A stretch of 64,000 nt of DNA from Flavivirga aquatica (GTDB taxonomy: Bacteria > Bacteroidota > Bacteroidia > Flavobacteriales > Flavobacteriaceae): contig NZ_MDJD01000034.1 in assembly GCF_001747085.1 (NCBI RefSeq), forward strand, positions 62,001 to 126,000, written 5' to 3'. The position numbers and the translations under genes were made by a program. This document shows positions 1 through 8,928 of the stretch, in pieces. The notes below the pieces were generated by a model, which saw nothing but the letters and a program-made list of their open reading frames with translations, did no database searches and was not told the origin of the DNA. The number at the start of each line of letters is the position of its first letter. Position 1 is the first letter of the stretch.

Positions 1-186
1 AAAAATGCACAAGCAGTGGCATCATCGGCGGCTGTTTCTCAAGGTTATTTGTTAATTGGTTGTGTAGTGCTTTTAACAGGAGTAATAGCTTTAGCAATTA
101 AGTTTTCTAGTGAAGATGAAAAAATAGCAGATATAGAATTGAAAAAATCATTAGAAGATTTAATTCCTGTGCCTGTAAAAAGTTAG
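1..186 (+). CDS. C-terminal end of a membrane transporter, probably a NarK-type nitrate/nitrite MFS carrier (partial)
   Basis: An open frame runs from the first base to a TAG at 184-186. It encodes one hydrophobic segment (about GYLLIGCVVLLTGVIALAI) followed by a charged cytoplasmic-looking tail ending VPVKS. This is the usual end of a 12-helix MFS carrier: last transmembrane helix, then a short polar tail. The family is not provable from 61 residues. A nitrate/nitrite carrier is inferred because the gene points the same way as the nitrate reductase gene 127 bases further on. The rest of the gene lies outside the window. Confidence 0.5.
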   Translation, partial: KNAQAVASSAAVSQGYLLIGCVVLLTGVIALAIKFSSEDEKIADIELKKSLEDLIPVPVKS

Positions 187-313
187 TTAAATAGATCCTG
201 TAATTATCAATTTCATATTATATGGTTGGTTTTTTACAGTATTCAGAATAATAAAAAACACACTTGTTTAGTGTTAAAAAAATAGTTTAATTCGGTACAA
301 AACGCTGTTGGAA

Positions 314-3300
314 ATGATTAAAAAAGAAGTAAAAACAACTTGTTCCTACTGTGGTGTTGGATGCGGTATTATTATTAAAAAGGACAATAATAATAAAGTA
401 TTTGTCGAAGGAGATAAGGATCATCCAGTAAACAAAGGGATGTTATGTTCTAAAGGTATGAATTTGCATTATGTTGCAAATGATACATCAGATAGAATTC
501 TTTATCCAGAAATGAGATGGAGTAGATCACACCCAAGAGAGCGTGTAAGTTGGAATGATGCATTAGATAGAGCAGCAAGTGTTTTTAAATCTATTATAAA
601 AAAGCATGGGCCAGATAGTGTTGGTTTTTACGTGTCTGGACAAAGTTTAACAGAAGAATATTATATAGCAAACAAGCTAACTAAAGGCTTTTTAGGAACC
701 AATAATATTGATACGAATTCACGTTTATGTATGAGTTCTGCAGTGGTTGGTTATAAAAAAACATTTGGAGAAGATAGTGTACCTATTTCTTATGCAGATA
801 TTGAGTTAGCAGATTGTTTTCTTATTACAGGAGCAAATCCAGCATGGTGTCATCCTATATTATTTAGAAGATTAGAAAAGCATAAAGAAGAAAACCCAGA
901 TGTAAAAGTGATTGTTGTAGATCCTCGTAAAACGGATTCTGCAAACTTTGCAGATATACATCTTCAATTATTACCTGGAACAGATATAATTCTTTATAAT
1001 GCGATTGGACGATGCCTTTATGAGCGTGGTTTAATTGATGAAGATTTTATAAAAAATCATACAGAAGGTTTTTCTGCATATAAAGAACAAGTTTTTGATA
1101 CCTCTATAAAGAAAGCATCAAAACTTTGTGGAGTACCAGAAAAAGATATTAGAAAAGCAGCAGATGTTATAGGGCTTTCAAAAGGTTTTATAAGTATGTG
1201 GGCTATGGGGTTAAACCAAAGTGTTGTAGGAGTTAATAAAAACTATGCACTTTTAAATTTGTCTCTAATTACAGGGCAAGTAGGGAAGCCAGGAGCTGGG
1301 CCATTTTCTTTAACAGGACAGCCTAATGCAATGGGAGGTCGTGAAGTAGGAGGGATGGCAAATTTATTAGCAGTTCATAAAGATTTACAAAATGAAGAGC
1401 ATCGTCGTGAAGTCGCTCAGTTTTGGGGGGTAGATAAAATATCTCCTAAACCAGGGTTAACGGCTACCGAAATGTTTGATGCACTTGAAAGTGGAAAATT
1501 AAAAGCCATTTGGGTTGCTTGTACAAATCCATTAGTGAGTATGCCTAATGCGCATCGTATTGAAAAAGCGATGGAAAATGCAAAGTTTGTAGTTGTTCAA
1601 GATATTTCTCATAAATCTGATACCGTTGCATTTGCAGATTTAGTATTGCCAGCAGCAGGTTGGTTAGAAAAAGAGGGTACTATGACGAATTCAGAGCGTA
1701 GAGTTTCTTATTTACCAAAGGAAATTGAAGCTCCAGGAGAAGCAAGACCAGATGTTGAAATATTCTGTGATTTTGCAGAGCGTATGGGTTTTCGTGGTTT
1801 CAGTTATGCAAATGCAAGAGAGATTTATGATGAGTATGCATCAATGACAAAAGGAACCAATATAGATGTGTCTTTTTTGAATTATGAAAGATTAAAAAAC
1901 GAAGGAACATTTCAATGGCCAGTTCCAGAATATCGTCATTCGGGAACTCCAAGATTATTTGAAGATAAACAGTTTTACACGCCATCTAAAAAGGCTATTT
2001 TTAATGTGCCAGATCATATTGAAAACACATCTGTTCTATCAAGTGAGGCATATCCTTTAATATTAACAACAGGACGTGTTAGAGATCAATGGCACACCAT
2101 GACTAAAACAGGAAAAGTATCGCGTTTAAAAACGCATTACCCAACACCTGTATTAGAAATTAACCCTATAGATGCTAGCTTATATAAAATAAAAGATGGT
2201 GATGTTACCGAAATTAAGGGAGAAAACGGCATAGTACGTGTAAGAGCAAAAATAACAGAGAACATAAAAAAAGGTGTGGTGTTTTTACCTATGCACTGGG
2301 GGAAACAATTACAAAGTAATTTAAATCGTACTAACAATTTAACCAATACACATGTAGATCCTTTATCTAAAGAACCTGATTATAAATACACAGCAGTTTC
2401 TGTGTCTAAGTATAAAAAATCAGTTGAAAAAATTATTATAGCAGGAGCAGGAGCAGCATCATTTAGGTTTATTCAAAATTACAGAGAATATAATGAAAGT
2501 GATGAAATTCATGTTTTTTCAAAAGAATCAAATCTCTTTTATAACCGTGTTTTATTACCAGAATATATTACAGAAGAGTTAAGTTGGGAACAGCTTCTTA
2601 AAGTTAAAAAGTTAGAATTAGATAAGCTTAACATTAATATTCATCCAGAAACACTTATTTCTAAGATAGATTCTGATGCTAAATTTATTACAGATAGTAA
2701 TGGAGATAAGCATACATTCGATAAGCTTATTTTAGCTACAGGTAGTAGAGCCTTTATACCAAAGGATGTTCAAATTGATTTGCCAGGTAGGTTTACTATG
2801 CGAGATAAAGGTGATGCAGATAAGTTTAAAGCTTATTTAGATGCGACTAACTTACCGCCAGAAGAACAACATGTTGTTATAGTTGGTGGTGGTCTATTAG
2901 GTCTAGAGTTAGCTGCAGCTATGAAGCATAAAAATGTAAAAATTACTATAATTCAACGTGCTTCTAGGTTAATGGAACGCCAATTAGATAAAATATCAAG
3001 TAAACTATTGGCTTTAGATGTGCAAGAAAGAGGGATTCAAATTTATTTTGATAATGAAGTAAGTACTGTTTTCGATGATGAAGATACAGGAGAATTAACA
3101 ATCAATTTAAAAAGTGGAAAGTTTATTACCGCCAACGCAATAGTTTACGCAATAGGTACCAGACCAAACATAGAAGTAGCTAAAGATAACGGTATTAAAT
3201 GTAGTCGAGGTGTTATTGTGAATCAACATTTACAATCATCTCATCCAGATATTTTTGCTATTGGTGAAATAGCAGAATTTAAAAATCAATTATTTGGAAT

Positions 3301-3835
3301 TACATCTGCAGCAGAAGAACAAGCTGGAATTTTAGCAAATTTTATTGCGGGAGACATTAGCTGTGCTTATAATGGATCAGTTTTAATGAATATTTTAAAA
3401 TTTAATGATCTTAACTTATGTAGTATAGGAGAAATTAATGTTCCGGAGAATGATGATAGTTATGAAGAAGTTGTTTTTACAGATATTTCTAAGCGTTATT
3501 ACAAGAAGTGTATCGTAAAAGATGATTTACTCATTGGAGCGGTTTTAATGGGCGATAAAAATGAATTTGCCGAGTTTAAAACTATGATTGAGAGTAAAAT
3601 TGAAATGTCCGATAAAAGGGAAACTTTACTTAGAGGAGCTTCAAATGATGAACCAGTTTTAGGAAAATTAGTCTGTTCATGTAGTCAGGTTGGTACAGGA
3701 AATATTGAAGATGCAATAGCAAAAGGCTGTACAGATTTCACAGAGCTTTGTAATAAAACAGGAGCAGGCTTAGGTTGTGGAAGTTGTAAAACAGAAGTAA
3801 AAGAAATACTTAATAATACAAAAGTATTAGCATAA
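314..3835 (+). CDS. nasA: Assimilatory nitrate reductase fused to a flavin/NAD(P)H reductase and a BFD-like [2Fe-2S] domain
   Basis: The protein should reduce nitrate to nitrite in the cytoplasm using NAD(P)H. The first ~690 residues are a molybdopterin oxidoreductase: an N-terminal CxxCxxxC plus a distant Cys (CSYCGVGC and MLCSKG) binds [4Fe-4S], and the Cys of TNSRLCMSS is the expected Mo ligand. From about residue 705 comes a NirB/NasC-like pyridine nucleotide-disulfide reductase part, with an FAD-binding IIIAGAGAASF and an NAD-binding VVIVGGGLLGLEL. From about 1118 a BFD-like [2Fe-2S] domain follows (CSC and CGSC). At ~1173 residues it joins what Klebsiella splits between NasA and NasC. 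A TTG at 308 is in frame, but the ATG at 314 is the more ordinary start. The stop TAA shares its last base with the next ATG (TAATG), so translation is probably coupled. Confidence 0.93.
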   Translation: MIKKEVKTTCSYCGVGCGIIIKKDNNNKVFVEGDKDHPVNKGMLCSKGMNLHYVANDTSDRILYPEMRWSRSHPRERVSWNDALDRAASVFKSIIKKHGPDSVGFYVSGQSLTEEYYIANKLTKGFLGTNNIDTNSRLCMSSAVVGYKKTFGEDSVPISYADIELADCFLITGANPAWCHPILFRRLEKHKEENPDVKVIVVDPRKTDSANFADIHLQLLPGTDIILYNAIGRCLYERGLIDEDFIKNHTEGFSAYKEQVFDTSIKKASKLCGVPEKDIRKAADVIGLSKGFISMWAMGLNQSVVGVNKNYALLNLSLITGQVGKPGAGPFSLTGQPNAMGGREVGGMANLLAVHKDLQNEEHRREVAQFWGVDKISPKPGLTATEMFDALESGKLKAIWVACTNPLVSMPNAHRIEKAMENAKFVVVQDISHKSDTVAFADLVLPAAGWLEKEGTMTNSERRVSYLPKEIEAPGEARPDVEIFCDFAERMGFRGFSYANAREIYDEYASMTKGTNIDVSFLNYERLKNEGTFQWPVPEYRHSGTPRLFEDKQFYTPSKKAIFNVPDHIENTSVLSSEAYPLILTTGRVRDQWHTMTKTGKVSRLKTHYPTPVLEINPIDASLYKIKDGDVTEIKGENGIVRVRAKITENIKKGVVFLPMHWGKQLQSNLNRTNNLTNTHVDPLSKEPDYKYTAVSVSKYKKSVEKIIIAGAGAASFRFIQNYREYNESDEIHVFSKESNLFYNRVLLPEYITEELSWEQLLKVKKLELDKLNINIHPETLISKIDSDAKFITDSNGDKHTFDKLILATGSRAFIPKDVQIDLPGRFTMRDKGDADKFKAYLDATNLPPEEQHVVIVGGGLLGLELAAAMKHKNVKITIIQRASRLMERQLDKISSKLLALDVQERGIQIYFDNEVSTVFDDEDTGELTINLKSGKFITANAIVYAIGTRPNIEVAKDNGIKCSRGVIVNQHLQSSHPDIFAIGEIAEFKNQLFGITSAAEEQAGILANFIAGDISCAYNGSVLMNILKFNDLNLCSIGEINVPENDDSYEEVVFTDISKRYYKKCIVKDDLLIGAVLMGDKNEFAEFKTMIESKIEMSDKRETLLRGASNDEPVLGKLVCSCSQVGTGNIEDAIAKGCTDFTELCNKTGAGLGCGSCKTEVKEILNNTKVLA

Positions 3836-5262
3836 TGAAAGAACCATATAGATTAAGAATAAATGGAGGTGTATTGTCTCCTGGTGAATTAAAATATATT
3901 TGTGAAGCAGCAGAAGGTTTAGGTTTAGATGCTATTTCTTTTGGTTCTCGTCAAGATATTATTTTTCCTGAAAAAATAGATAAAAGTAAGTTTGATGAGT
4001 TTAGTAAAATTCAATTTATTAAGCCTAAAAGAGACGGTATAGAAAATATTGTGTCTTCTTATGTTTCGGCAGATATTTTACCTAGTACTTCATGGCTTAC
4101 AAGTGATAGATATTTATATGTTATAGAACAATTTAAGCATAAACTTAAATTAAGGTTAAATATTACAGATCCTAAGCAGCGTTTAGTACCATTATTTACA
4201 GGAAATATTAATTTTATTGCTTCAGAGCATGAAGATTATTGGTATTTATATGTTAGACTTCCAGAATGGAAAAAAACGCAAATGTATCCTGCACTCATAT
4301 ATAGTTGGGATATGGATAAGATAGAATTGGCTATTGAAAATATTTTACAAGAAGAGCCAGAAACTATTGAGACCGTTTTCGAATTAGTAAGTGATGCTGT
4401 AGATACTAATAATCGAACAGTAGATAAGCCTCTTGAAGTCCCATTTTATCCATTTCCATATTATGAAGGCATGAATCGTTTTGGAGATAAATATTGGTTG
4501 GGTTTATATTGGAGAAATAATAGATACGATTTATCCTTTTTAAAAGCGATGTGTGATTTATGTGCCGAAAATAAAATAGGAAAAATATCAATTACTCCAT
4601 GGAAATCTTTTATAGTAAAAGGGATTCCAATAAGTTTTAAATTGCAATGGGAGAAGTTTTTAGGAAGCTTTGGTATAAATGTTCGTCATTCAATGTTAGA
4701 GTTAAACTGGCATTTACCAGTTAACGATAAAGAGGCATTAAACCTAAAAAAATATTTAGTAACAAACTTTGATCAAAACGATATTAGTACTTATGGTCTT
4801 ACTTTTGGAATTGCAAATTATGAAAGTAAATCTTATTACTTTACATCAGTAGTAATTGAAAAAAATAAACAACCTGAGCTTTTAGGTGATTTTGTTATTC
4901 GTGATACATATAATTTGTTATATGCTAAAGATTTTGATCCTAATACACGTGAGTATATCATGCATGTGCAAGATGTGGATAAAGTAGAATTACCAGGCTT
5001 ACTAATGGAATTAAGTAAGTTGTATTTTGAACAACTAGGAACTGAAAGGGAAGAAGTAAGGCTTTCAGAAATTAAAAAAGAAAGTATTGAAGAAGAAGTT
5101 TATCAATGTACAGATTGTTTAACAGTTTATAATGAAAAATATGGTGATATTACTCAAAATATAGCGCCTAATTCATCTTTTGAGAGTCTACTAGAAACTT
5201 ATGAGTGTTCACTTTGTGAAGCACCTAAAAGTAGCTTTAAGAAAAAAGTTTTGGTTAAATAG
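3835..5262 (+). CDS. Rubredoxin-domain protein on a sulfite/nitrite-reductase-like scaffold
   Basis: The N-terminal ~70 residues (LRINGGVLSPGELKYI, then FGSRQDIIFP) resemble the ferredoxin-like half domain of sirohaem nitrite/sulfite reductases. The C-terminus is a rubredoxin: YQCTDC at about residue 425 and YECSLC at about 458 give two CxxC pairs for one Fe. No CX5C...CX3C ligand set for the sirohaem/[4Fe-4S] centre is visible; apart from the rubredoxin Cys only three Cys occur (KYICEA, MCDLC). It is therefore unlikely to be a nitrite reductase. An electron-transfer partner of the upstream nitrate reductase is the better guess, because the genes overlap by one base. No nitrite reductase gene is seen in the window. 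The exact role is unknown. Confidence 0.8.
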   Translation: MKEPYRLRINGGVLSPGELKYICEAAEGLGLDAISFGSRQDIIFPEKIDKSKFDEFSKIQFIKPKRDGIENIVSSYVSADILPSTSWLTSDRYLYVIEQFKHKLKLRLNITDPKQRLVPLFTGNINFIASEHEDYWYLYVRLPEWKKTQMYPALIYSWDMDKIELAIENILQEEPETIETVFELVSDAVDTNNRTVDKPLEVPFYPFPYYEGMNRFGDKYWLGLYWRNNRYDLSFLKAMCDLCAENKIGKISITPWKSFIVKGIPISFKLQWEKFLGSFGINVRHSMLELNWHLPVNDKEALNLKKYLVTNFDQNDISTYGLTFGIANYESKSYYFTSVVIEKNKQPELLGDFVIRDTYNLLYAKDFDPNTREYIMHVQDVDKVELPGLLMELSKLYFEQLGTEREEVRLSEIKKESIEEEVYQCTDCLTVYNEKYGDITQNIAPNSSFESLLETYECSLCEAPKSSFKKKVLVK

Positions 5263-5373
5263 TAAGTTGTAAGAATAATAAATAAAAGGTTATATTACGA
5301 CATTTAATGTAGTAATAGCTAAAGAATAAATGGTTAAAAACATATTCTAAGTCAGCTAAAAAATACTTAAACC

Positions 5374-5405
5374 ATTAATCGATACATAACAGCTATTGAG
5401 CTACA
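5374..5405 (+). promoter_or_regulatory. 21-bp-spaced direct repeat upstream of the receiver gene
   Basis: ATTAATCGATA (5374-5384) and ATTGAGCTACA (5395-5405) begin exactly 21 bp apart. Both fit the 11-bp word AYTNRTCKANA that recurs before four other genes or gene groups, except that the second copy has G in place of the T at position 6. The pair ends 56-92 bases before the possible start codons of the receiver gene. Two helical turns between direct repeats is typical of sites bound by a dimeric response regulator. Confidence 0.6.
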
Positions 5406-5496
5406 CTTAAATTCAGGTTAACGAAGTCTATTTAAAGTCTTTATTATTTGTTTTATTTTCATGTCAAAATTAGATATCCTCTCAAACAAAATAGTC

Positions 5497-5910
5497 ATGG
5501 AAAAAAAATTAAATATTCTTTTAATAGAAGACGATATGATTGAAATTATGAAATTGAATAGAACAATTTCATCATTAGACCTTAAGCATAAGATCATAGA
5601 AGCCAATAACGGAGAAGATGCTTTAAAAATTCTACAAAAAAAAGATGAATTACCACATATTATTTTATTAGATTTAAATATGCCAAAAATAAATGGTATA
5701 GAGTTTTTAAAAATACTTAAGAACGATGATGTTCTAAAATACCTTCCAACCATTGTTTTAACGACATCTAGTAATCAAAACGATTTATTAGAGTGTTATA
5801 AAATTGGTATTGCAGGTTATGTTTTAAAACCTTTAAAATATGAAGATTACGTATCTAAACTAGAAAAACTACTAGCTTATTGGAGTATTAACGAACTGAA
5901 ACAAATTTAA
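5497..5910 (+). CDS. Receiver-only response regulator (CheY-like)
   Basis: This is a single receiver domain. ILLIEDD carries the acidic pocket, ILLDLNMP the phospho-accepting Asp, LTTSS the conserved Thr/Ser, and VLKPLKYED the conserved Lys. No output domain follows, so it probably acts by protein-protein contact or as a phosphate sink. An ATG at 5461 is also open and would add 12 residues; the ATG at 5497 is preferred because the receiver fold begins immediately after it (MEKKLNILLIEDD). It precedes the H-NOX/kinase series by ~380 bases with a terminator between, so it is a separate unit. Two conserved direct repeats lie in its promoter region. Its cognate kinase may be one of the two downstream. 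Confidence 0.9.
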   Translation: MEKKLNILLIEDDMIEIMKLNRTISSLDLKHKIIEANNGEDALKILQKKDELPHIILLDLNMPKINGIEFLKILKNDDVLKYLPTIVLTTSSNQNDLLECYKIGIAGYVLKPLKYEDYVSKLEKLLAYWSINELKQI

Positions 5911-6288
5911 ATAAAGGCATAGTTTAATAGCATTCTTATACTTAATTTCAAATAAATATAATCTCGAATGGTTTGTAAAATTACTAGTTAATTTAAAACC
6001 TAAAGGATTTGTATTTCTCTCCTTACTTGTAAATTTTCAAATTTTCACATAATTAAGAATTTACTTACAATTTTTTATTAAATTTACACAAGCATAAAAT
6101 AAATTAAGGACAGAGTTTTTTTAATATTTTCAGAGAATATGTATTAAAGAAACATTTTTCAATAATTATTTCAATTAACAAAAAATATTTGGATCACTAT
6201 GAATATAGTGTTTTTTAATTATTTAAAAGGAGTCTTTTAGATACTTTGTATATATGTGGAATTAACTTGATAATAAAAATAAATTTGA
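5911..6288. other. Intergenic region between receiver gene and H-NOX gene
   Basis: The stretch is very AT-rich and has no open frame with coding character. It contains the terminator at 6195-6216. The remaining ~70 bases before the H-NOX gene should hold its promoter; a TACTTTG at 6241-6247 (row-based reading of gaTACTTTGtat) is one base short of the TAnnTTTG consensus and is only suggestive. Confidence 0.5.
6195..6216 (+). terminator. Rho-independent terminator
   Basis: CACTAT (6195-6200), loop GAAT, ATAGTG (6205-6210) form a perfect 6-bp stem followed by six T (6211-6216). It lies 285 bases after the receiver gene and 73 before the H-NOX gene, separating the two units. The stem is short and AT-rich, so strength is uncertain. 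Confidence 0.5.
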
Positions 6289-6828
6289 ATGAAGGGTATA
6301 GTTTTTACAGAATTTTTAGATTTAGTTGAGGATAAATTTGGTTTAGAAATGGTTGATAAAATTATTAATGAATCTAATTTAGAATCAGAAGGCATTTATA
6401 CTTCTGTTGGCACTTATAAGTTTTCAGAAATGCTCCAATTATTACAACACTTAAGTGCAAATACAAATATTACTATTGATGATTTATTATTGGTTTATGC
6501 TGAGCATTTTTTTAATGTCTTAAAAGATAGTTACCCTGGGCTTTTAGCATCTTATAAAGATCCTATTGAGATGCTGGCCTCCATAGAAAATCACATACAT
6601 GTTGAGGTAAGAAAAATTTATCCAGATGCAGAACTCCCAACATTTGAAATTTTAGAAAAAGAAGAACATTCGTTAATAATGATTTATAAATCCAGTAGAG
6701 CTATGCATCATTTTGGATTGGGTTTAATGAATAAAACTTTCGAGCATTTTAATTCGACAGCAACTATAGTTATAGAAAAGATAAAAGAAGACGGAACAGA
6801 AGTTAAGTTTATTATTAATAAAAATTAA
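6289..6828 (+). CDS. H-NOX haem nitric-oxide sensor
   Basis: This is a 179-residue stand-alone H-NOX (HNOB) domain, full length for the bacterial family. The proximal haem ligand should be His104 in NHIHVEVRKIYPDAELP. The haem-propionate YxSxR motif is present as Y133-K-S-S-R137. In characterised bacteria such proteins bind NO (and CO) at ferrous haem and change the activity of a partner kinase or cyclic-di-GMP enzyme. The next gene is a histidine kinase whose start codon overlaps this stop codon by one base, which makes it the obvious partner. No distal-pocket Tyr for O2 binding could be assigned by eye, so NO is the likely ligand by analogy. Confidence 0.93.
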   Translation: MKGIVFTEFLDLVEDKFGLEMVDKIINESNLESEGIYTSVGTYKFSEMLQLLQHLSANTNITIDDLLLVYAEHFFNVLKDSYPGLLASYKDPIEMLASIENHIHVEVRKIYPDAELPTFEILEKEEHSLIMIYKSSRAMHHFGLGLMNKTFEHFNSTATIVIEKIKEDGTEVKFIINKN

Positions 6829-8924
6829 TGAGGCAAGAACATACAGATATACTGCAACGTGCTTTAAAAAGGGAGAAGGCTGCTAGAAAACAAGCAGAGA
6901 AAATTTTAGAGGATAAATCTCTAAAACTTTTTAATATTTCTCAAGAGTTAAAAGAAGCTAACGGGAAATTAGAATATCTTCTAGAAGAGAAAACATCACA
7001 ATTGAAAGGTGTTTTCGAAAATATTAATGATGCTTATTTAATAATGGATCTTTGGGGTAATGTATTAAAAATGAATGATATCGCTATAGATCTTTTTGGA
7101 TATGATATAACTACTGAAAAATTAAATGTCACAAGTCTTATTTATAAAGAAGATGCAGATTACGCATTTGTGTCATTTAAAAAATTAAGAGATACAGGCT
7201 TTTTTTCTAACTATGTGGCTCGAGTTATAACAAAAAATGAAGTTATTAAATGGGTGCATATTAATGCGAGTGTAATATATAATAAAGATAAAAAACCTAT
7301 AGCAGCTCAAGGAATTATAAGAGATATTACAGACAAAAGACATACTGCAGAACTAATAAAAGAGCAAAAAAAGGAGTTAGATGTTATTGTAGAAAACTCT
7401 TCTTTAGGAATTGTGCTTACTCAGGGAGGAAATATACTAAGAACCAATGAAGCTATGCAAAAATTATTGGGGTATACAGAACAAGAACTTTCAAAATTTA
7501 GTATTAAAAATATTACATTTAGGGAAGACTTTATAGGATCAAAAGATTCTATAGAAAGGATGGAATCTGGAGAAATAGATAATTTTGTAGTTAATAAACG
7601 CTATAAAAAGAAAGATGGCTCTGTGCTTTGGGCAAAAACAAATGTAAATGCGGTTAGAGATAATTTTGGAAACATTAAATATGAAGTAAAACTTATAGAA
7701 GATATTACAGTAGAGCGAGAGCGATCGTTAATTATAGATATTATTAATGATGTTGCAAAAGCAATACTTGGTAAAATAGATATTTTCGAAATAGCTTGGG
7801 AAATAACTAATAATATCGCAGAATATTTAAATACTAAAGATTGTGTGATTTATTTAGTAGATCAAGATAAACAAGTTTTAGAACAAATTGCAGCTTATGG
7901 AAAAAAGGTTAATAGTAGTAAGCAGATTATTAATAAAATTAGTTTGCCTATAGGCAAAGGTGTTGTGGGAGCGGTAGCAAAAACCGGAAAAGCAGAACTT
8001 ATAAAAAATACAGAACTCGATAATAGATATATAGAAGATGAAGTAAAACGATTCTCGGAAATAACAGTGCCTATTATTAGTGACGGATGTGTTATTGGCG
8101 TTATTGATTCTGAGCATATTGAGAAAAACTATTATACAGAAGAGCACCTGCATACACTTGAGAGTATAGCTAACTTGGTAGCCATGCAACTAAAAAGTGC
8201 TATTAATTTAAGGGAAAGGAAAAAGGTCGAATCTAAAAATAAAGAACTTTTAAATAAATTAGCGAAAAGCAATGATGAGCTTCAGGAATATGCTCACATT
8301 GTATCACATGATTTAAAATCACCATTAAGAAGTATTAATGCTATAGTAAGTTGGATTAAAGAAGATAATAAAGGTAAAATCGATACTGTTAGTTTACAGA
8401 ATTTTGGATTGATTGAAACCACTTTAGAAAAAATGGAGCAACTTATTTCGGATATTCTATTGTATTCAAGCGTCGGAGCAGATTTTACAGAAAAGCAAGA
8501 AATAGATTTAAATATTCTTTTAGAAGATTTGAAGAAAATCCTCTTTGTCCCAGAAAATATTAGTATTAATATCTTAAATAAAATGCCTGTTTTATATGGA
8601 GATAGAGTGAAGCTTCAACAATTATTTCAAAATTTAATTAGTAATGCTGTGAAATTTAATGATAAAGAAAACGGATTAATAGAGGTAGATGTACAAGATC
8701 AAAAATTGTTTTATTTATTTTCAATAAAAGACAATGGAATAGGAATAGAAAAAGAATATCACGATAAGATATTTAAAATTTTTAATGTATTAAATAAAAG
8801 TAAAGAGTCTACAGGTATAGGTTTATCTATTGTAAAGAAAATAGTTGACTTACATGAAGGCGAAATTTGGTTAGAGAGCGAACCCGAAAATGGAACAATA
8901 TTCTTTTTTACCCTAAAAAAATGA
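6828..8924 (+). CDS. Histidine kinase with PAS-PAS-GAF sensing region, H-NOX partner
   Basis: The order is: charged coiled coil (residues ~1-55, rich in Lys/Glu), PAS with PAC (~60-175), second PAS/PAC (~185-300), GAF (~305-465), a linker helix, HisKA with His494 in YAHIVSHDLKSPL, and HATPase from ~585 (NLISNAVKFND, IKDNGIGIEK, STGIGLSIVKKIV). No transmembrane segment is seen, so it is cytosolic. It starts on the last base of the H-NOX stop codon and ends 4 bases before the FIST gene. In known H-NOX pairs, ligand binding inhibits the partner kinase; the same is inferred here. The kinase core is close in sequence to the second kinase at 10062, suggesting duplication. Confidence 0.92.
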   Translation: MRQEHTDILQRALKREKAARKQAEKILEDKSLKLFNISQELKEANGKLEYLLEEKTSQLKGVFENINDAYLIMDLWGNVLKMNDIAIDLFGYDITTEKLNVTSLIYKEDADYAFVSFKKLRDTGFFSNYVARVITKNEVIKWVHINASVIYNKDKKPIAAQGIIRDITDKRHTAELIKEQKKELDVIVENSSLGIVLTQGGNILRTNEAMQKLLGYTEQELSKFSIKNITFREDFIGSKDSIERMESGEIDNFVVNKRYKKKDGSVLWAKTNVNAVRDNFGNIKYEVKLIEDITVERERSLIIDIINDVAKAILGKIDIFEIAWEITNNIAEYLNTKDCVIYLVDQDKQVLEQIAAYGKKVNSSKQIINKISLPIGKGVVGAVAKTGKAELIKNTELDNRYIEDEVKRFSEITVPIISDGCVIGVIDSEHIEKNYYTEEHLHTLESIANLVAMQLKSAINLRERKKVESKNKELLNKLAKSNDELQEYAHIVSHDLKSPLRSINAIVSWIKEDNKGKIDTVSLQNFGLIETTLEKMEQLISDILLYSSVGADFTEKQEIDLNILLEDLKKILFVPENISINILNKMPVLYGDRVKLQQLFQNLISNAVKFNDKENGLIEVDVQDQKLFYLFSIKDNGIGIEKEYHDKIFKIFNVLNKSKESTGIGLSIVKKIVDLHEGEIWLESEPENGTIFFFTLKK

Positions 8925-8928
8925 AAAG

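Noticed and set aside
245-290. Terminator after the transporter fragment
   Set aside because: AACAC/GTGTT can pair, but the stem is only 5 bp and is followed by A rather than T residues on the plus strand.
3835-5262. Assimilatory nitrite reductase
   Set aside because: The N-terminal half domain suggests it, but the sirohaem/[4Fe-4S] Cys ligands are missing and a rubredoxin follows.
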